64,000 nt of DNA from Planomicrobium sp. YIM 101495 (lineage in GTDB: Bacteria; Bacillota; Bacilli; Bacillales_A; Planococcaceae), in the NCBI RefSeq assembly GCF_009707665.1, contig NZ_WLZW01000001.1:1302001-1366000 (forward strand). The letters are read 5' to 3'. The notes under the pieces were generated by a model. The model made no database searches. It worked only from the letters and a program-made list of their open reading frames with translations, and was not told the origin of the DNA. Made by a program: the position numbers and the translations under genes. Below, piece by piece: positions 17,174 through 25,823 of the stretch. The stretch's first letter is position 1; the number at the start of each line of letters is the position of its first letter.

Positions 17174-18475
17174 TCAGTTCATCAAATTCGGCAGCCACAT
17201 GATCACTCCTGGTATGTAGGTTACCATCAAAATCACGATGAGCGACACAATCAGGAAGCCCGGCAAATAGCCGATGGTCGACTTCATGGAAGCGTTGGCG
17301 ATTTTCCCTGCAAGGAACAGGTTGATGGCCATTGGCGGCGTGATCAGACCGACTGCCAAATTAACGACAACGATAATGCCTGCATGAACAGGATCGAGTC
17401 CGGCAATAGTGACGAGGATCGGGTAGACAATCGGCGTCACCAGGATGACTCCTGTCACCGAATCCATCAGCATTCCGATGAAAATCAGGAAGCCTACTAC
17501 GATCAGGATGATGAGCCAGTTCTGGTCAGTCCACTCCATCAGGACTTCCGCCAGCTTTTGCGGAATCTGCTCGATTGTCAAAAGCCTCGAGAAGATGGTT
17601 GCAAATACAAGCGTGATCATCAGCATCGACGTGTTTAACGCAGCAGTCATTGAAACAGATAAGATATCATGCACATTCAGCTCGCGATAAATCAGGGACG
17701 CGACCAGGATGGCATAGACGACCGCGACGACCGCAGATTCTGTCGGTGTGAAAAAGCCGCCATAAATGCCGCCGATAATGATGACCGGCATGAGCAATGC
17801 CCAGAATGCCGTTTTTCCCGTGATGAAAATCTTGCGTAAACGTTTCGTTTCCACTTGATCCTCAACGGCCGTTTCTTCAAACTCGTTCAAGTCGAAGCGC
17901 CGCGAATAGAATTGGTTCACGATGATGAACCCGAAGATGAACAGCAATCCCGGGATGATGCCCGCAATGAACAGATCACCGATGGAGGTGTTTGAGATAA
18001 AACCGTACATGACCATTGGAATACTCGGCGGGATGATAGCACCGAGAAATGCACCGGAAGCCGTGAGCGCTGCTGCATATCCTGCGGGATAGTTAGCACG
18101 CTTCATTTCGGGAATCATCATGCCCCCCACTGCTGCAACCGTTGCAACACCGGAACCGGATACGGCACTGAAGAAGCCGCTTGCAATGACGGTGATGAGC
18201 CCCAAATAGCCCTTCACTTTCCCGACTAAAGCGCCCGAGAACGCGACGATGCGCCGCGAAATACCGCCTTTACTCATCAATTCCCCTGCGTAGAGGAAGA
18301 GCGGAATGGCCATCAGCGGAAATGAGTCGAGCGATGAATACAATACGGCTCCGAACATATTTGCGTCCAGTGATGAGCCAAATAGAATATAAATGGCCGA
18401 CGAAAAGGCGAACGAGAAGACGATCGGTGCGCCCAATAGTAAAACGACAACAAAACTGACAAGCATGAGAATCAT
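17174..18475 (-). CDS. dctM: TRAP transporter large permease (DctM family), second system
   Basis: 433-residue, about twelve-helix channel subunit. Family stretches include SLDSFPLMAIPLFLYAGELM, FFSAVSGSGVATVAAVG, AIIPPSIPMVMYGFIS and the ITPPMAINLFLAG near the end. The ATG at 18475 is chosen because it overlaps the dctQ stop as ATGA and starts the hydrophobic MILMLVSFVVVL; a longer upstream frame only reads through dctQ. Last gene of the operon with the 2-oxoacid dehydrogenase genes, hence probably part of 2-oxo- or hydroxy-acid uptake. Confidence 0.92.
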   Translation of the reverse strand: MILMLVSFVVVLLLGAPIVFSFAFSSAIYILFGSSLDANMFGAVLYSSLDSFPLMAIPLFLYAGELMSKGGISRRIVAFSGALVGKVKGYLGLITVIASGFFSAVSGSGVATVAAVGGMMIPEMKRANYPAGYAAALTASGAFLGAIIPPSIPMVMYGFISNTSIGDLFIAGIIPGLLFIFGFIIVNQFYSRRFDLNEFEETAVEDQVETKRLRKIFITGKTAFWALLMPVIIIGGIYGGFFTPTESAVVAVVYAILVASLIYRELNVHDILSVSMTAALNTSMLMITLVFATIFSRLLTIEQIPQKLAEVLMEWTDQNWLIILIVVGFLIFIGMLMDSVTGVILVTPIVYPILVTIAGLDPVHAGIIVVVNLAVGLITPPMAINLFLAGKIANASMKSTIGYLPGFLIVSLIVILMVTYIPGVIMWLPNLMN

Positions 18476-18960
18476 GGGCGCTCCCTCATTTCCAGCACTT
18501 CTTTCCCTGTTTTCAGAATGTAATGAATCAGGGTCAGAACACCTCCGGTTAGAATCGGCAAGGTAATAAGCCACATCGGCCAGCGCATGATGCTTGTCGT
18601 TTGACCTGTGTCCAGGAGTTGTAGGAAGTAACTGCCTGCCAGTGAGACAAGCATGAACGCGAATAGAATTCCCATGACATTGATGATGATGCTCATGATT
18701 TTTTCTTTTTTAGGCGTGTTCAGTAATCCATCGATCAAATCGATCCGAATATGATAATTTTGCTGAAACGTCGCTGCAAGCGCTAAATAAGTAAGCCAGA
18801 TCAACGATATTTTTGCCACTTCCTCAGTCCAGGGAAGCGTGATCGGCAACAGCTTCCTTGATAACACCTGCAAAAACACGGCGGCTGCCAAAATGATCAT
18901 CAGTCCGGCAGCCAGCATATTTTGCAGCTTTGAACTTATCGTAAAGTACTTTTCAAGCAT
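18472..18960 (-). CDS. dctQ: TRAP transporter small permease (DctQ family), second system
   Basis: 162-residue four-helix subunit with the LPWTEEVAKISLIWLTYLALAA signature region near 40-60. It is coupled to dctM by an ATGA overlap and follows dctP by 33 bases. The C-terminus is short and charged (EVLEMRERP). Confidence 0.9.
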   Translation of the reverse strand: MLEKYFTISSKLQNMLAAGLMIILAAAVFLQVLSRKLLPITLPWTEEVAKISLIWLTYLALAATFQQNYHIRIDLIDGLLNTPKKEKIMSIIINVMGILFAFMLVSLAGSYFLQLLDTGQTTSIMRWPMWLITLPILTGGVLTLIHYILKTGKEVLEMRERP

Positions 18961-18993
18961 GAGATTTCCCCCTCATAGCGATTCGAAAATCAC

Positions 18994-20025
18994 TTACTGC
19001 GTATAGCCCGCCTCTTCCAGCACGAGGTCGACCAACTCATCTCCTGCTTCACTCCGGATCTGATCGATGAACGGATGGGAAGTTTCTTTGAATTTCGCAC
19101 GGTCTTCATCTGTTAGATAATACGTTTCAAGTCCGGCTTCTTCCATTGATGAGATGGCTACTTCGTTGAAGTTGCGAATTGCCTCTCTTTCGATTTGCGC
19201 TGCTTCCTGTGCCGCTTCCTCCATCAGCGCCTGGTCTTCTTCAGACAGTTTTGCCCAGGCATCTTCACTGATGAAGAATCCGATCGGCGAGTATTGGTGG
19301 TTCGACACTGTCAAATAGCTTTGGTGTTCGAACAATTTACCGGCAAAAGAGAGAATCGGTCCGTTGTCCTGCCCGTCCACAACCCCTTGCTGTAAAGCTG
19401 TGTAAATGTCAGGGAACGGCATCGGTGTTACTTGTGCACCCAGTTCTGTGTACCAATCCGCCAGCACTTTACTTTCCGGAACACGCATCTTGATTGATGA
19501 AAGGACTTCAGGAGACTCCACAGCTGCTACATTGTTTGTGATGACACGAAAATCGTTATGCCCCCACGCTAACGTTCGGATTCCGTTGTCAAGGAGAATC
19601 GATGCAAACTCTTCCCCAGCAGGCCCGTCCATAAACGCTTCTGCCTCTTCAAAAGTGGACATCAAAAATGGAATGTCTAGTGCAGTCATTTTTGGATCAA
19701 ATGCGGAATAAACAGCAGAACTTAGAAGTCCAATATCCAACGAACCGTTTTGAACCGCTTCCAGCATTTCACGTTCTCCGCCGAGCTGTCCGTCAGGGAA
19801 AACGGTTATTTGGATCCGGCCGTCCGTTTTCTCGCCAATGCTGTCGGCCCATGCCTGCGCCCCTTCATAGTGCGGGCTCCAGTCCCCGACAACTACGCCT
19901 GCTCTGAATTCATGTGAGCCACCTGGTTCCACCGCAGTTGCACTGTCTTCGCTGTCGTCCCCGCCACACGCTGCCAATACAATGATCGAAGAAAGCAAGA
20001 TTAGCGCCAATAAGTACTTTTTCAT
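18994..20025 (-). CDS. dctP: TRAP transporter substrate-binding lipoprotein (DctP family), second system
   Basis: 343-residue receptor lipoprotein from ATG 20025 (GAAGGAG eight bases upstream; upstream in-frame codons lack a site). Signal KKYLLALILLSSIIVLAAC gives a lipid-modified Cys. The DctP core includes VFPDGQLGGEREMLEAVQ, SSIKMRVPESKVL with the carboxylate-binding Arg, and GVVDGQDNGP. Only 22 bases separate it from the E2 gene, so transport and oxidation are co-expressed. A 2-oxoacid ligand is suggested, since TRAP proteins such as TakP bind these, but cannot be shown here. Confidence 0.92.
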   Translation of the reverse strand: MKKYLLALILLSSIIVLAACGGDDSEDSATAVEPGGSHEFRAGVVVGDWSPHYEGAQAWADSIGEKTDGRIQITVFPDGQLGGEREMLEAVQNGSLDIGLLSSAVYSAFDPKMTALDIPFLMSTFEEAEAFMDGPAGEEFASILLDNGIRTLAWGHNDFRVITNNVAAVESPEVLSSIKMRVPESKVLADWYTELGAQVTPMPFPDIYTALQQGVVDGQDNGPILSFAGKLFEHQSYLTVSNHQYSPIGFFISEDAWAKLSEEDQALMEEAAQEAAQIEREAIRNFNEVAISSMEEAGLETYYLTDEDRAKFKETSHPFIDQIRSEAGDELVDLVLEEAGYTQ

Positions 20026-20047
20026 TTCATTCACTCCTTCTGCTTGA

Positions 20048-21325
20048 TTACTTTCCATCCAAAATCAATAATTCCGGCTGCTGCAAAATTGTTTTCACTG
20101 CATTCATAAAGCGTCCTGCCGGGTCCCCGTCGATGATGCGATGATCGAATGTCAGCGACATCATCATCATTTGACCGATCGTAATTTCATCGTCCACCAC
20201 AATGGGCCGCTTCTCGATTTTGTGGATGCCCATAATTGCGACTTCCGGATAATTGATGATTGGCGTTCCGAACAATCCACCCGTCATTCCCGTATTCGAA
20301 ATCGTAAATGTACTTCCGGTCAATTCATGTGCTTTCAGTTTCCGTACCCGTGCCTTTTCCGTTAATTCTTCAATTTCTTTTGCAATCTCGAGCACCGACT
20401 TCCGGTCCGCGTGCCTGATGACCGGCACAAGCAAACCGTGCTCAGTCGAAGTCGCGATGCCGATATGAACCGCTCCGTGGTAGTGGATCTGCATCTTCGC
20501 TTCATCGACACTGGCATTGAAAATCGGATTTTGCTTCAAAACGCGTGCAGCCGCTTTGATGATGAACGGCAGGAACGTCAATTTGACCGTCTCCTGTTCA
20601 GCATATGGTTTCAACTCGTTCCGGAGACGGACGAGAGACGTCACATTCACTTCTTCGACACCCGTGCACATGACCGCATTGCTTTGCGCAAGCGTCATCC
20701 CTTCGAATATTGCTTTCCGTGTTCCGCGGATCGGCTCAGTCCAGCCTTCTGCCGCAGGTTCTCTCCGCGTTTCCGGCCGGGCTGCCTGCTGAGGCCTCTG
20801 AGCTTCCGGGGTTTCCGACACTTCGGCGCTTTGCTCTTCAATATGCCGCTGCAAGTCCGCTGCAAGAATCTTTCCGCCCTTGCCTGTTGCTTCCACAGTC
20901 AACAGATCGACACCTGCTTCCCGCGCTGCTTTCCGGACCGATGGCGCAGCCAAGATCCGCTGCTTCGGCTTCCGTTCTTCCGGTTGCTCCGCCTCTTCCG
21001 CTTCTTTCATTTCAGCCGGCAACTTCTCCGGGACATCCGGCACTTCCGTTTCTCTTGCAGCTTCACCTTTCGCACTTTGCTCATCCACGCCTGAAAACAG
21101 GACAAGCGTTTCACCCACTTTAACGGGTTCACCAGGCTCAGCACCGAATTTTTCAATCCTGCCGCTGACCGGCGCAGAAATTTCGACAACCGCTTTGTCC
21201 GTCTGTACTTCCACGATGTTGTCGTTCTCCTTCACCTCATCGCCGACTTCCACCAGCCAGCCGACAATTTCCGCCTCGTGCAACCCTTCCCCAATGTCCG
21301 GCAACGTAAAATCATATGTGGCCAT
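20048..21325 (-). CDS. 2-oxoacid dehydrogenase E2 (lipoamide acyltransferase)
   Basis: 425-residue E2 core. One N-terminal lipoyl domain (lysine in VQTDKAVVEI, about 43), an Ala/Pro/Glu-rich linker, a peripheral subunit-binding domain (AAPSVRKAAREAGVDL), a second linker and the catalytic domain ending in LTFDHRIIDGDPAGRF with the active-site His. A single lipoyl domain and the overall layout suit branched-chain or pyruvate E2 of Bacillus. ATG 21325 follows GAAGGAG. Together with E1 beta and E1 alpha it forms the complex; no E3 gene is present here, so dihydrolipoamide dehydrogenase must come from another locus. Confidence 0.93.
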   Translation of the reverse strand: MATYDFTLPDIGEGLHEAEIVGWLVEVGDEVKENDNIVEVQTDKAVVEISAPVSGRIEKFGAEPGEPVKVGETLVLFSGVDEQSAKGEAARETEVPDVPEKLPAEMKEAEEAEQPEERKPKQRILAAPSVRKAAREAGVDLLTVEATGKGGKILAADLQRHIEEQSAEVSETPEAQRPQQAARPETRREPAAEGWTEPIRGTRKAIFEGMTLAQSNAVMCTGVEEVNVTSLVRLRNELKPYAEQETVKLTFLPFIIKAAARVLKQNPIFNASVDEAKMQIHYHGAVHIGIATSTEHGLLVPVIRHADRKSVLEIAKEIEELTEKARVRKLKAHELTGSTFTISNTGMTGGLFGTPIINYPEVAIMGIHKIEKRPIVVDDEITIGQMMMMSLTFDHRIIDGDPAGRFMNAVKTILQQPELLILDGK

Positions 21326-21349
21326 GCAAGCACTCCTTCTCTCCAACTA

Positions 21350-22333
21350 TTATGTGTCTTCCAATACCGTTTTGATCGCTTCATTCAGCCGCTTTTCATT
21401 CGGCAGCCAATCCAATTCCACCTGTGCCGTCGGATACGGAGTATCGAATCCGGCAACCCGCAGGATCGGGGCAGATAAACTGTACAGCGCTTTTTCACTT
21501 AGGATGGCTGCGATTTCCGCCCCCACACCGCCCGTCTTGACCGCTTCGTGTACGATGATGGCTCTGCCCGTTTTTTCCACAGATGCAGTGATTGTTTCGA
21601 TATCGATCGGTGCGACCGTGCGCAGGTCGATTACTTCGATTGAAGTTTGGTGTTCTGCAGCCCACTTCTCGGCGGTCGCTTTGACCATGTGCACCGGCGG
21701 ACCCCAGACAATGATCGTCAAGTCTTCGCCCTGTCTCAACACATTCGCCCGTCCGATCTCAATGGTGTAATCTTCTTCAGGGACTTCCTCCTGGAAGGCC
21801 CGGTATAATTTCATCGGCTCCAAAAACAACACAGGATCCGGATCACGCATGGCCGCCGCCAGCAGGCCTTTTGCATCGTAAGCCGAACTTGGCATGATAA
21901 TCTTCAGTCCCGGCGAATGCAGGAAGATTGCTTCCAGACTATCGGAATGTAATTCCGGTGTGCGGATGCCACCTCCGTACGGCGCTCTGACGACCATTGG
22001 GGCTGTTTGCGTGCCGCCGGAGCGGAACCGGAGACGCGAAGCTTGCGCAGCCATCTGGTCCATCGCCTCGTAGATGAATCCCAGAAACTGAATTTCTGCC
22101 ACTGGCCGCAACCCTCTTGCAGCCAACCCGACCGCTGCCCCGATAATCGCAGACTCAGCGATTGGTGTATCAACTACGCGCTTTTCACCGAATTGCTCAA
22201 ACAAGCCATCGGTCGCCCGGAAAACGCCTCCATTTTTCCCGATGTCTTCCCCCAGTAACAACACGCGGTCATCTTGTTCCATTTCATATTTGAGCGCCGA
22301 ATTGATCGCTTGTACAATCGTCATCATCGTCAT
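21350..22333 (-). CDS. 2-oxoacid dehydrogenase E1 beta subunit
   Basis: 327-residue transketolase-type subunit. LLGEDIGKNGGVFRATDGL, DTPIAESAIIGAAVGLAARG and the RAPYGGG loop are family hallmarks. It completes the thiamine-diphosphate site with E1 alpha and decarboxylates a 2-oxoacid onto lipoyl-E2. Its start overlaps the E1 alpha stop (ATGA). Pyruvate, branched-chain 2-oxoacid or acetoin-type specificity cannot be read from sequence alone. Confidence 0.93.
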   Translation of the reverse strand: MTMMTIVQAINSALKYEMEQDDRVLLLGEDIGKNGGVFRATDGLFEQFGEKRVVDTPIAESAIIGAAVGLAARGLRPVAEIQFLGFIYEAMDQMAAQASRLRFRSGGTQTAPMVVRAPYGGGIRTPELHSDSLEAIFLHSPGLKIIMPSSAYDAKGLLAAAMRDPDPVLFLEPMKLYRAFQEEVPEEDYTIEIGRANVLRQGEDLTIIVWGPPVHMVKATAEKWAAEHQTSIEVIDLRTVAPIDIETITASVEKTGRAIIVHEAVKTGGVGAEIAAILSEKALYSLSAPILRVAGFDTPYPTAQVELDWLPNEKRLNEAIKTVLEDT

Positions 22334-23391
22334 TGGCGGCTGGCCTCCTCAACTTGCGCTTGTTGTTCGCTCAATTGCGCTGTTTTTGTTTCGTAAACGT
22401 GCTCGAATACATCTTTCAATTCGCTGGCCGGGGCAGAAGATGCAGCCTGGAACGCTTCCGATACTTCCGCATCTGCCTGTTCATAGAGCGCGCGGTCCTT
22501 CTCTTCATCCCATATCCTCTGCTCAGTCAAATATGTTTTCAGTCGCACCAGCGGATCTTTTGCTGTCCACGTTTTTTCATCATCCGCCATGCGATATTTC
22601 GTCGGATCATCCGCCGTCGTGTGCGGTCCCTGGCGGAATGTTTCTGCTTCGATCAGTACCGGCTCGCCCGCCTGTGCTTTAGCAATCGCTTCTTTCATGA
22701 CCGTGTACACGGCGACAGCGTCGTTTCCGTCTACCCGCACTCCTGTGATGCCATACGCCAATGCTTTCTGCGCAATCGTGCGGCTTGCCGTTTGTTTACT
22801 CACCGGTACGCTGATCGCCCATTGGTTATTCTGGACAAAAAAGATAATCGGTAATTTGTAGACGCCTGCGAAATTGAGCGCTTCATGAAAATCTCCCTCG
22901 GAAGTTCCACCATCGCCGATGTATGCAACACTAACGCTCTCTTCCCCTTTGTACTGGCTCGCCCACGCACCTCCGACCGCATGGAGGAATTGGGCCCCGA
23001 TGATGATCTGTACCGGAAAGACGTTTGCCTGTTCCTGCGCCAACCCTTTCAAATGTCCCATCGCATACAGCAGGAATTGAGACATCGGCACGCCCCTGAC
23101 CATTGAGACGCCAATTTCCCGGTAACTGGGATACACCCAGTCATTCTCCCGCATCGCGAAAGCGCTTCCAATTTGCGCCGCCTCTTGTCCCTGTAACGGC
23201 GCATACGTACCGATCCTGCCCTGGCGCTGCAGCTTCACCGCCCGCTGATCAAACACCCGCGCTCTCACCATCCATTCGTACATGCTAACCAATTCCGCTT
23301 CCTCGACAGGCATTTCCTCTTTCAGCGCCTTGCCTTGTTCATCAATGTAGGTGACTTTCTGAAAATCTAATTGGCTTTGATCCATCCACAT
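22330..23391 (-). CDS. 2-oxoacid dehydrogenase E1 alpha subunit
   Basis: 353-residue ThDP-binding subunit. The GDGGTSEGDFHEALNFAGVY stretch with a downstream VQNNQWAIS is the ThDP/Mg site; GRIGTYAPLQGQEAAQIG and YPSYREIG are typical of PdhA/BkdA1. First gene of the operon; ATG 23391 lies seven bases after GGAGG. A strong sigma-A promoter with an overlapping 25-bp palindrome stands about 50 bases upstream, so repression by the adjacent TetR protein is likely. Confidence 0.93.
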   Translation of the reverse strand: MWMDQSQLDFQKVTYIDEQGKALKEEMPVEEAELVSMYEWMVRARVFDQRAVKLQRQGRIGTYAPLQGQEAAQIGSAFAMRENDWVYPSYREIGVSMVRGVPMSQFLLYAMGHLKGLAQEQANVFPVQIIIGAQFLHAVGGAWASQYKGEESVSVAYIGDGGTSEGDFHEALNFAGVYKLPIIFFVQNNQWAISVPVSKQTASRTIAQKALAYGITGVRVDGNDAVAVYTVMKEAIAKAQAGEPVLIEAETFRQGPHTTADDPTKYRMADDEKTWTAKDPLVRLKTYLTEQRIWDEEKDRALYEQADAEVSEAFQAASSAPASELKDVFEHVYETKTAQLSEQQAQVEEASRQ

Positions 23392-23441
23392 TTCGAAACC
23401 TCCAATAATTTATCAAAACATATTTTATATTCTGTTAATTC

Positions 23442-23475
23442 ATTTTATAAATAAGTTGACATGATGTCAACTTAT
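23442..23475 (-). promoter_or_regulatory. Sigma-A promoter with overlapping 25-bp palindromic operator
   Basis: On the minus strand TTGACA (23470-23465), 17 bases, TAAAAT (23447-23442). A perfect palindrome with 12-bp arms ataagttgacat / atgtcaacttat and one central base covers 23451-23475, enclosing the -35 box. Its position between the tetR stop and the E1 alpha start strongly suggests it is the repressor's operator. Confidence 0.82.
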
Positions 23476-23519
23476 AATTTTTTGAAAATCCCTTCTCTGC
23501 AGAAGAGATGCCGTTAATT

Positions 23520-24137
23520 TTATTGAAAAAGCCCGTACGTATAAACCTCAGCTATATCCGAAGCAATTTCTTTGTAATCCTTTGTGACTCTGCCAAGAGC
23601 GATTTCCCATAAATAATGCTGGCCCGGATAATAAAGCGCACCAGCTACCACACGGGAATCGTAGTCCGGATTGCGGATCAGCCCCATCTCCCTGACTATA
23701 TCAACGTTTTTTGAGATACGGACGATGAACCGCTCCGTAATCTCCTCCCAGCGCGTACGAAGCAAATCCGACTGGCCGAATGCCTCATAAAATAGCGCCA
23801 GCCATTGCTGGTGCACCGTGGCCAAGTGTAAAAAGTTCACGACGTTCTGATACGTGAACGCAAACGCCTCTTCTTTGTTCTTCGGCGTATAAGTTACCGA
23901 AGCCACTCCGTAAAAATCTCCCATGATGTCTTCCATTATATTCAGCAGCACTTCTTCTTTTCCCGCAGGAAAATGCGAATAGACTGTTCCGTACCCCGTA
24001 TTCGCGCGCTCTGCAATCAACGTCACCGTCGCTTCCTTGAACCCTTTTTCCAGGAACACTTCCTTTGCCCCGTCTAAAATCTTCTTGCGTGACCGCTCTC
24101 CACGCAGCACGTAACCATTTTTTTTCTCTGTTGCCAC
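23520..24137 (-). CDS. TetR/AcrR family regulator, probable repressor of the oxoacid dehydrogenase/TRAP operon
   Basis: 205-residue regulator. Helix-turn-helix at about 18-63 (ILDGAKEVFLEKGFKEATVTLIAERANTG split by the turn, then YGTVYSHF); the C-terminal helical domain is unassigned. GTG start at 24137 behind AAGGAGG. It lies directly upstream of the E1 alpha promoter in the same orientation. A gtaaaa/ttttac inverted repeat in front of its own start may add autoregulation. The likely effector is the imported acid or its CoA derivative, by inference only. Confidence 0.86.
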   Translation of the reverse strand: MATEKKNGYVLRGERSRKKILDGAKEVFLEKGFKEATVTLIAERANTGYGTVYSHFPAGKEEVLLNIMEDIMGDFYGVASVTYTPKNKEEAFAFTYQNVVNFLHLATVHQQWLALFYEAFGQSDLLRTRWEEITERFIVRISKNVDIVREMGLIRNPDYDSRVVAGALYYPGQHYLWEIALGRVTKDYKEIASDIAEVYTYGLFQ

Positions 24138-24330
24138 TGACCCAGCCTCCTTCGTAAAACGATAAAGTTTTTTACTAGCTTACCATATTGTGGCGGGCCA
24201 AGGAGGGGGATTTCTTATTGGAGCTACCTTATTTTGATATAAATAAGTGAAGAAGCTGGGTTTTTAGTTCGCTATATCTGCTCAATGACTTAATGCAGTC
24301 TCCACCTTTATGGGAATTTTTTCTTCCAAT

Positions 24331-24372
24331 AAAAAAGCCATAACCAGGTATATTCACCCCAATTATGGCTGA
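24331..24372 (-). terminator. Terminator of the hyu operon
   Basis: agccataa and attatggct arms (24336-24370) with a T-run on the minus strand at 24336-24331. It stands 84 bases after the permease stop. The rest of 24138-24455 contains the tetR leader and no gene. Confidence 0.75.
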
Positions 24373-24455
24373 TAACTAAAATACTTAATAAGCTATCGAA
24401 GTTTTGTTTTCCAGCTACCCTTTTAATTTCCATAAATTATTAATACTCTCATTTT

Positions 24456-25805
24456 TCAATTCACAGGTGGCTGATTGATGTCTATAGGTTGCTGGCTTTT
24501 TTTATAAAATGGAAGTACTTGGTGACCTCCCCAATAGAGGAGAACACTAAGCGGTAAACTGACCATCCAAGACACCGGCAGGAAAACAATGCCGATCAGG
24601 CCGCTTCCCAACAATACGCCAAGGCCAAGCCAATTATAACTGACAGTCGTGCTATAAAGCTCTTCTAAATTAACTTTCTGTTTCCGTACCAGATAGTAAT
24701 CTGCAAGTAAGATCCCCAACAATGGACCAAGGAAGGCTGAATAGAACGCAATAAATTGATTAAACGCGGAACTTGTGAGAAGCAGCCACGGGAAAGTAAT
24801 GATACTTAAAAACCCGACTACAATGACTGCAACGCCCCATTTCATGTCAAACATTTCTACTAGGACAAGCGCTGGCGGTTTAATGTTGATTGTTAGGTTT
24901 GTTGTAAACTGAGCTACTACGATAAAGAACATCATGGCCACAGCTACAATAGGACTCGGGATAACAGATACCAGGGCTTGTATTGGATCCCAAATACCAG
25001 TGGCTGCAGCGGATAAGATTCCAATGATCAGCATGAGAATGAACATTGGAACAATACCAAAGAAATGACCAATCCAATTATTTTTCGGCTTATTTTCCAA
25101 ATATCTGCCGAGATCCCCATTGTTAATTGATGCAGTGATTAGCACTCCTACAGATGCTGTGATTGCTACAAAAAATGGCATTCCCCAACTTCCTTCAGCC
25201 TACCAGTTCGCTGAGAGGTTCAATCCCCCAAGTTGAATAAGTTGATAAACAATATAAATTAAAAAACCAAGAACGACTACTGACAATATAGAATCGAACC
25301 ATTTAATCGATTTGATTCCAAAATAAGCGATTGTTGTTTGAGCGATTTGAAAGAGAATAAAGAAGAGCCAAATGTTCCCCCATCCCCAGATTGTTTCAGT
25401 GATAAATACCATAGCACTTGCACCAATCCAAGAACCGATTCCATACCAAAAAACAGCAGGTATAACACGAATGAGCGAGGCAATACGAGCTCCTTTATAG
25501 CCAAATGCAGCTCGTGCCTGAACGATGAACGGGATGCCATGCCTGATGCCTGGTTTAGAATTCAGAACAAACATAACCCATAGGATCATCCCGGAAATAA
25601 CCGCAACGCTTAATGCTTGGAATACATTTAATGAACCAACCGGCGGAAGAAACGATTGACCAACTATGAAAATTTGTATAACAACCATAGAGGAAATCCA
25701 CATAGCAATGTAAGATGGTAAACCGAATATTCTTTCATTATCCGGAATTGGATTCATTGAATCTCTTTTTGAGTTTTGTGTAAGTTCCGAAGTTGGCGAG
25801 CCCAT
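24456..25805 (-). pseudogene. NCS1-family nucleobase/hydantoin/allantoin permease with in-frame amber codon
   Basis: One continuous 450-codon frame broken only by TAG at 25200-25202 (codon 202). Before it lie five or six membrane helices starting NERIFGLPSYIAMWISS; after it the frame resumes with AEGSWGMPFFVAITASVG, exactly the conserved NCS1 segment that should follow, and further helices with NNGDLGRYL. Family members use sodium or proton gradients to import hydantoins, allantoin or nucleobases, fitting hyuABC upstream. ATG 25805 is 10 bases from GAAGGAG. The second half has its own ATG (25181) with GAAGGAA in front, so a two-piece protein, suppression or a recent nonsense mutation are all possible. 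Confidence 0.85.
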
Positions 25806-25823
25806 ATTGTCCACACTCCTTCT

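Noticed and set aside
20880..21770. 296-codon plus-strand frame across the E2 and E1 beta genes
   Set aside because: It is antisense to two clearly functional genes, has no ribosome site and a low-complexity Ser/Ala/Pro-rich translation typical of shadow frames.
24456..25181. Second half of the NCS1 permease as a separate complete gene
   Set aside because: It is in the same frame as the first half and continues the conserved segment directly after a single TAG, so I treat both as one gene.
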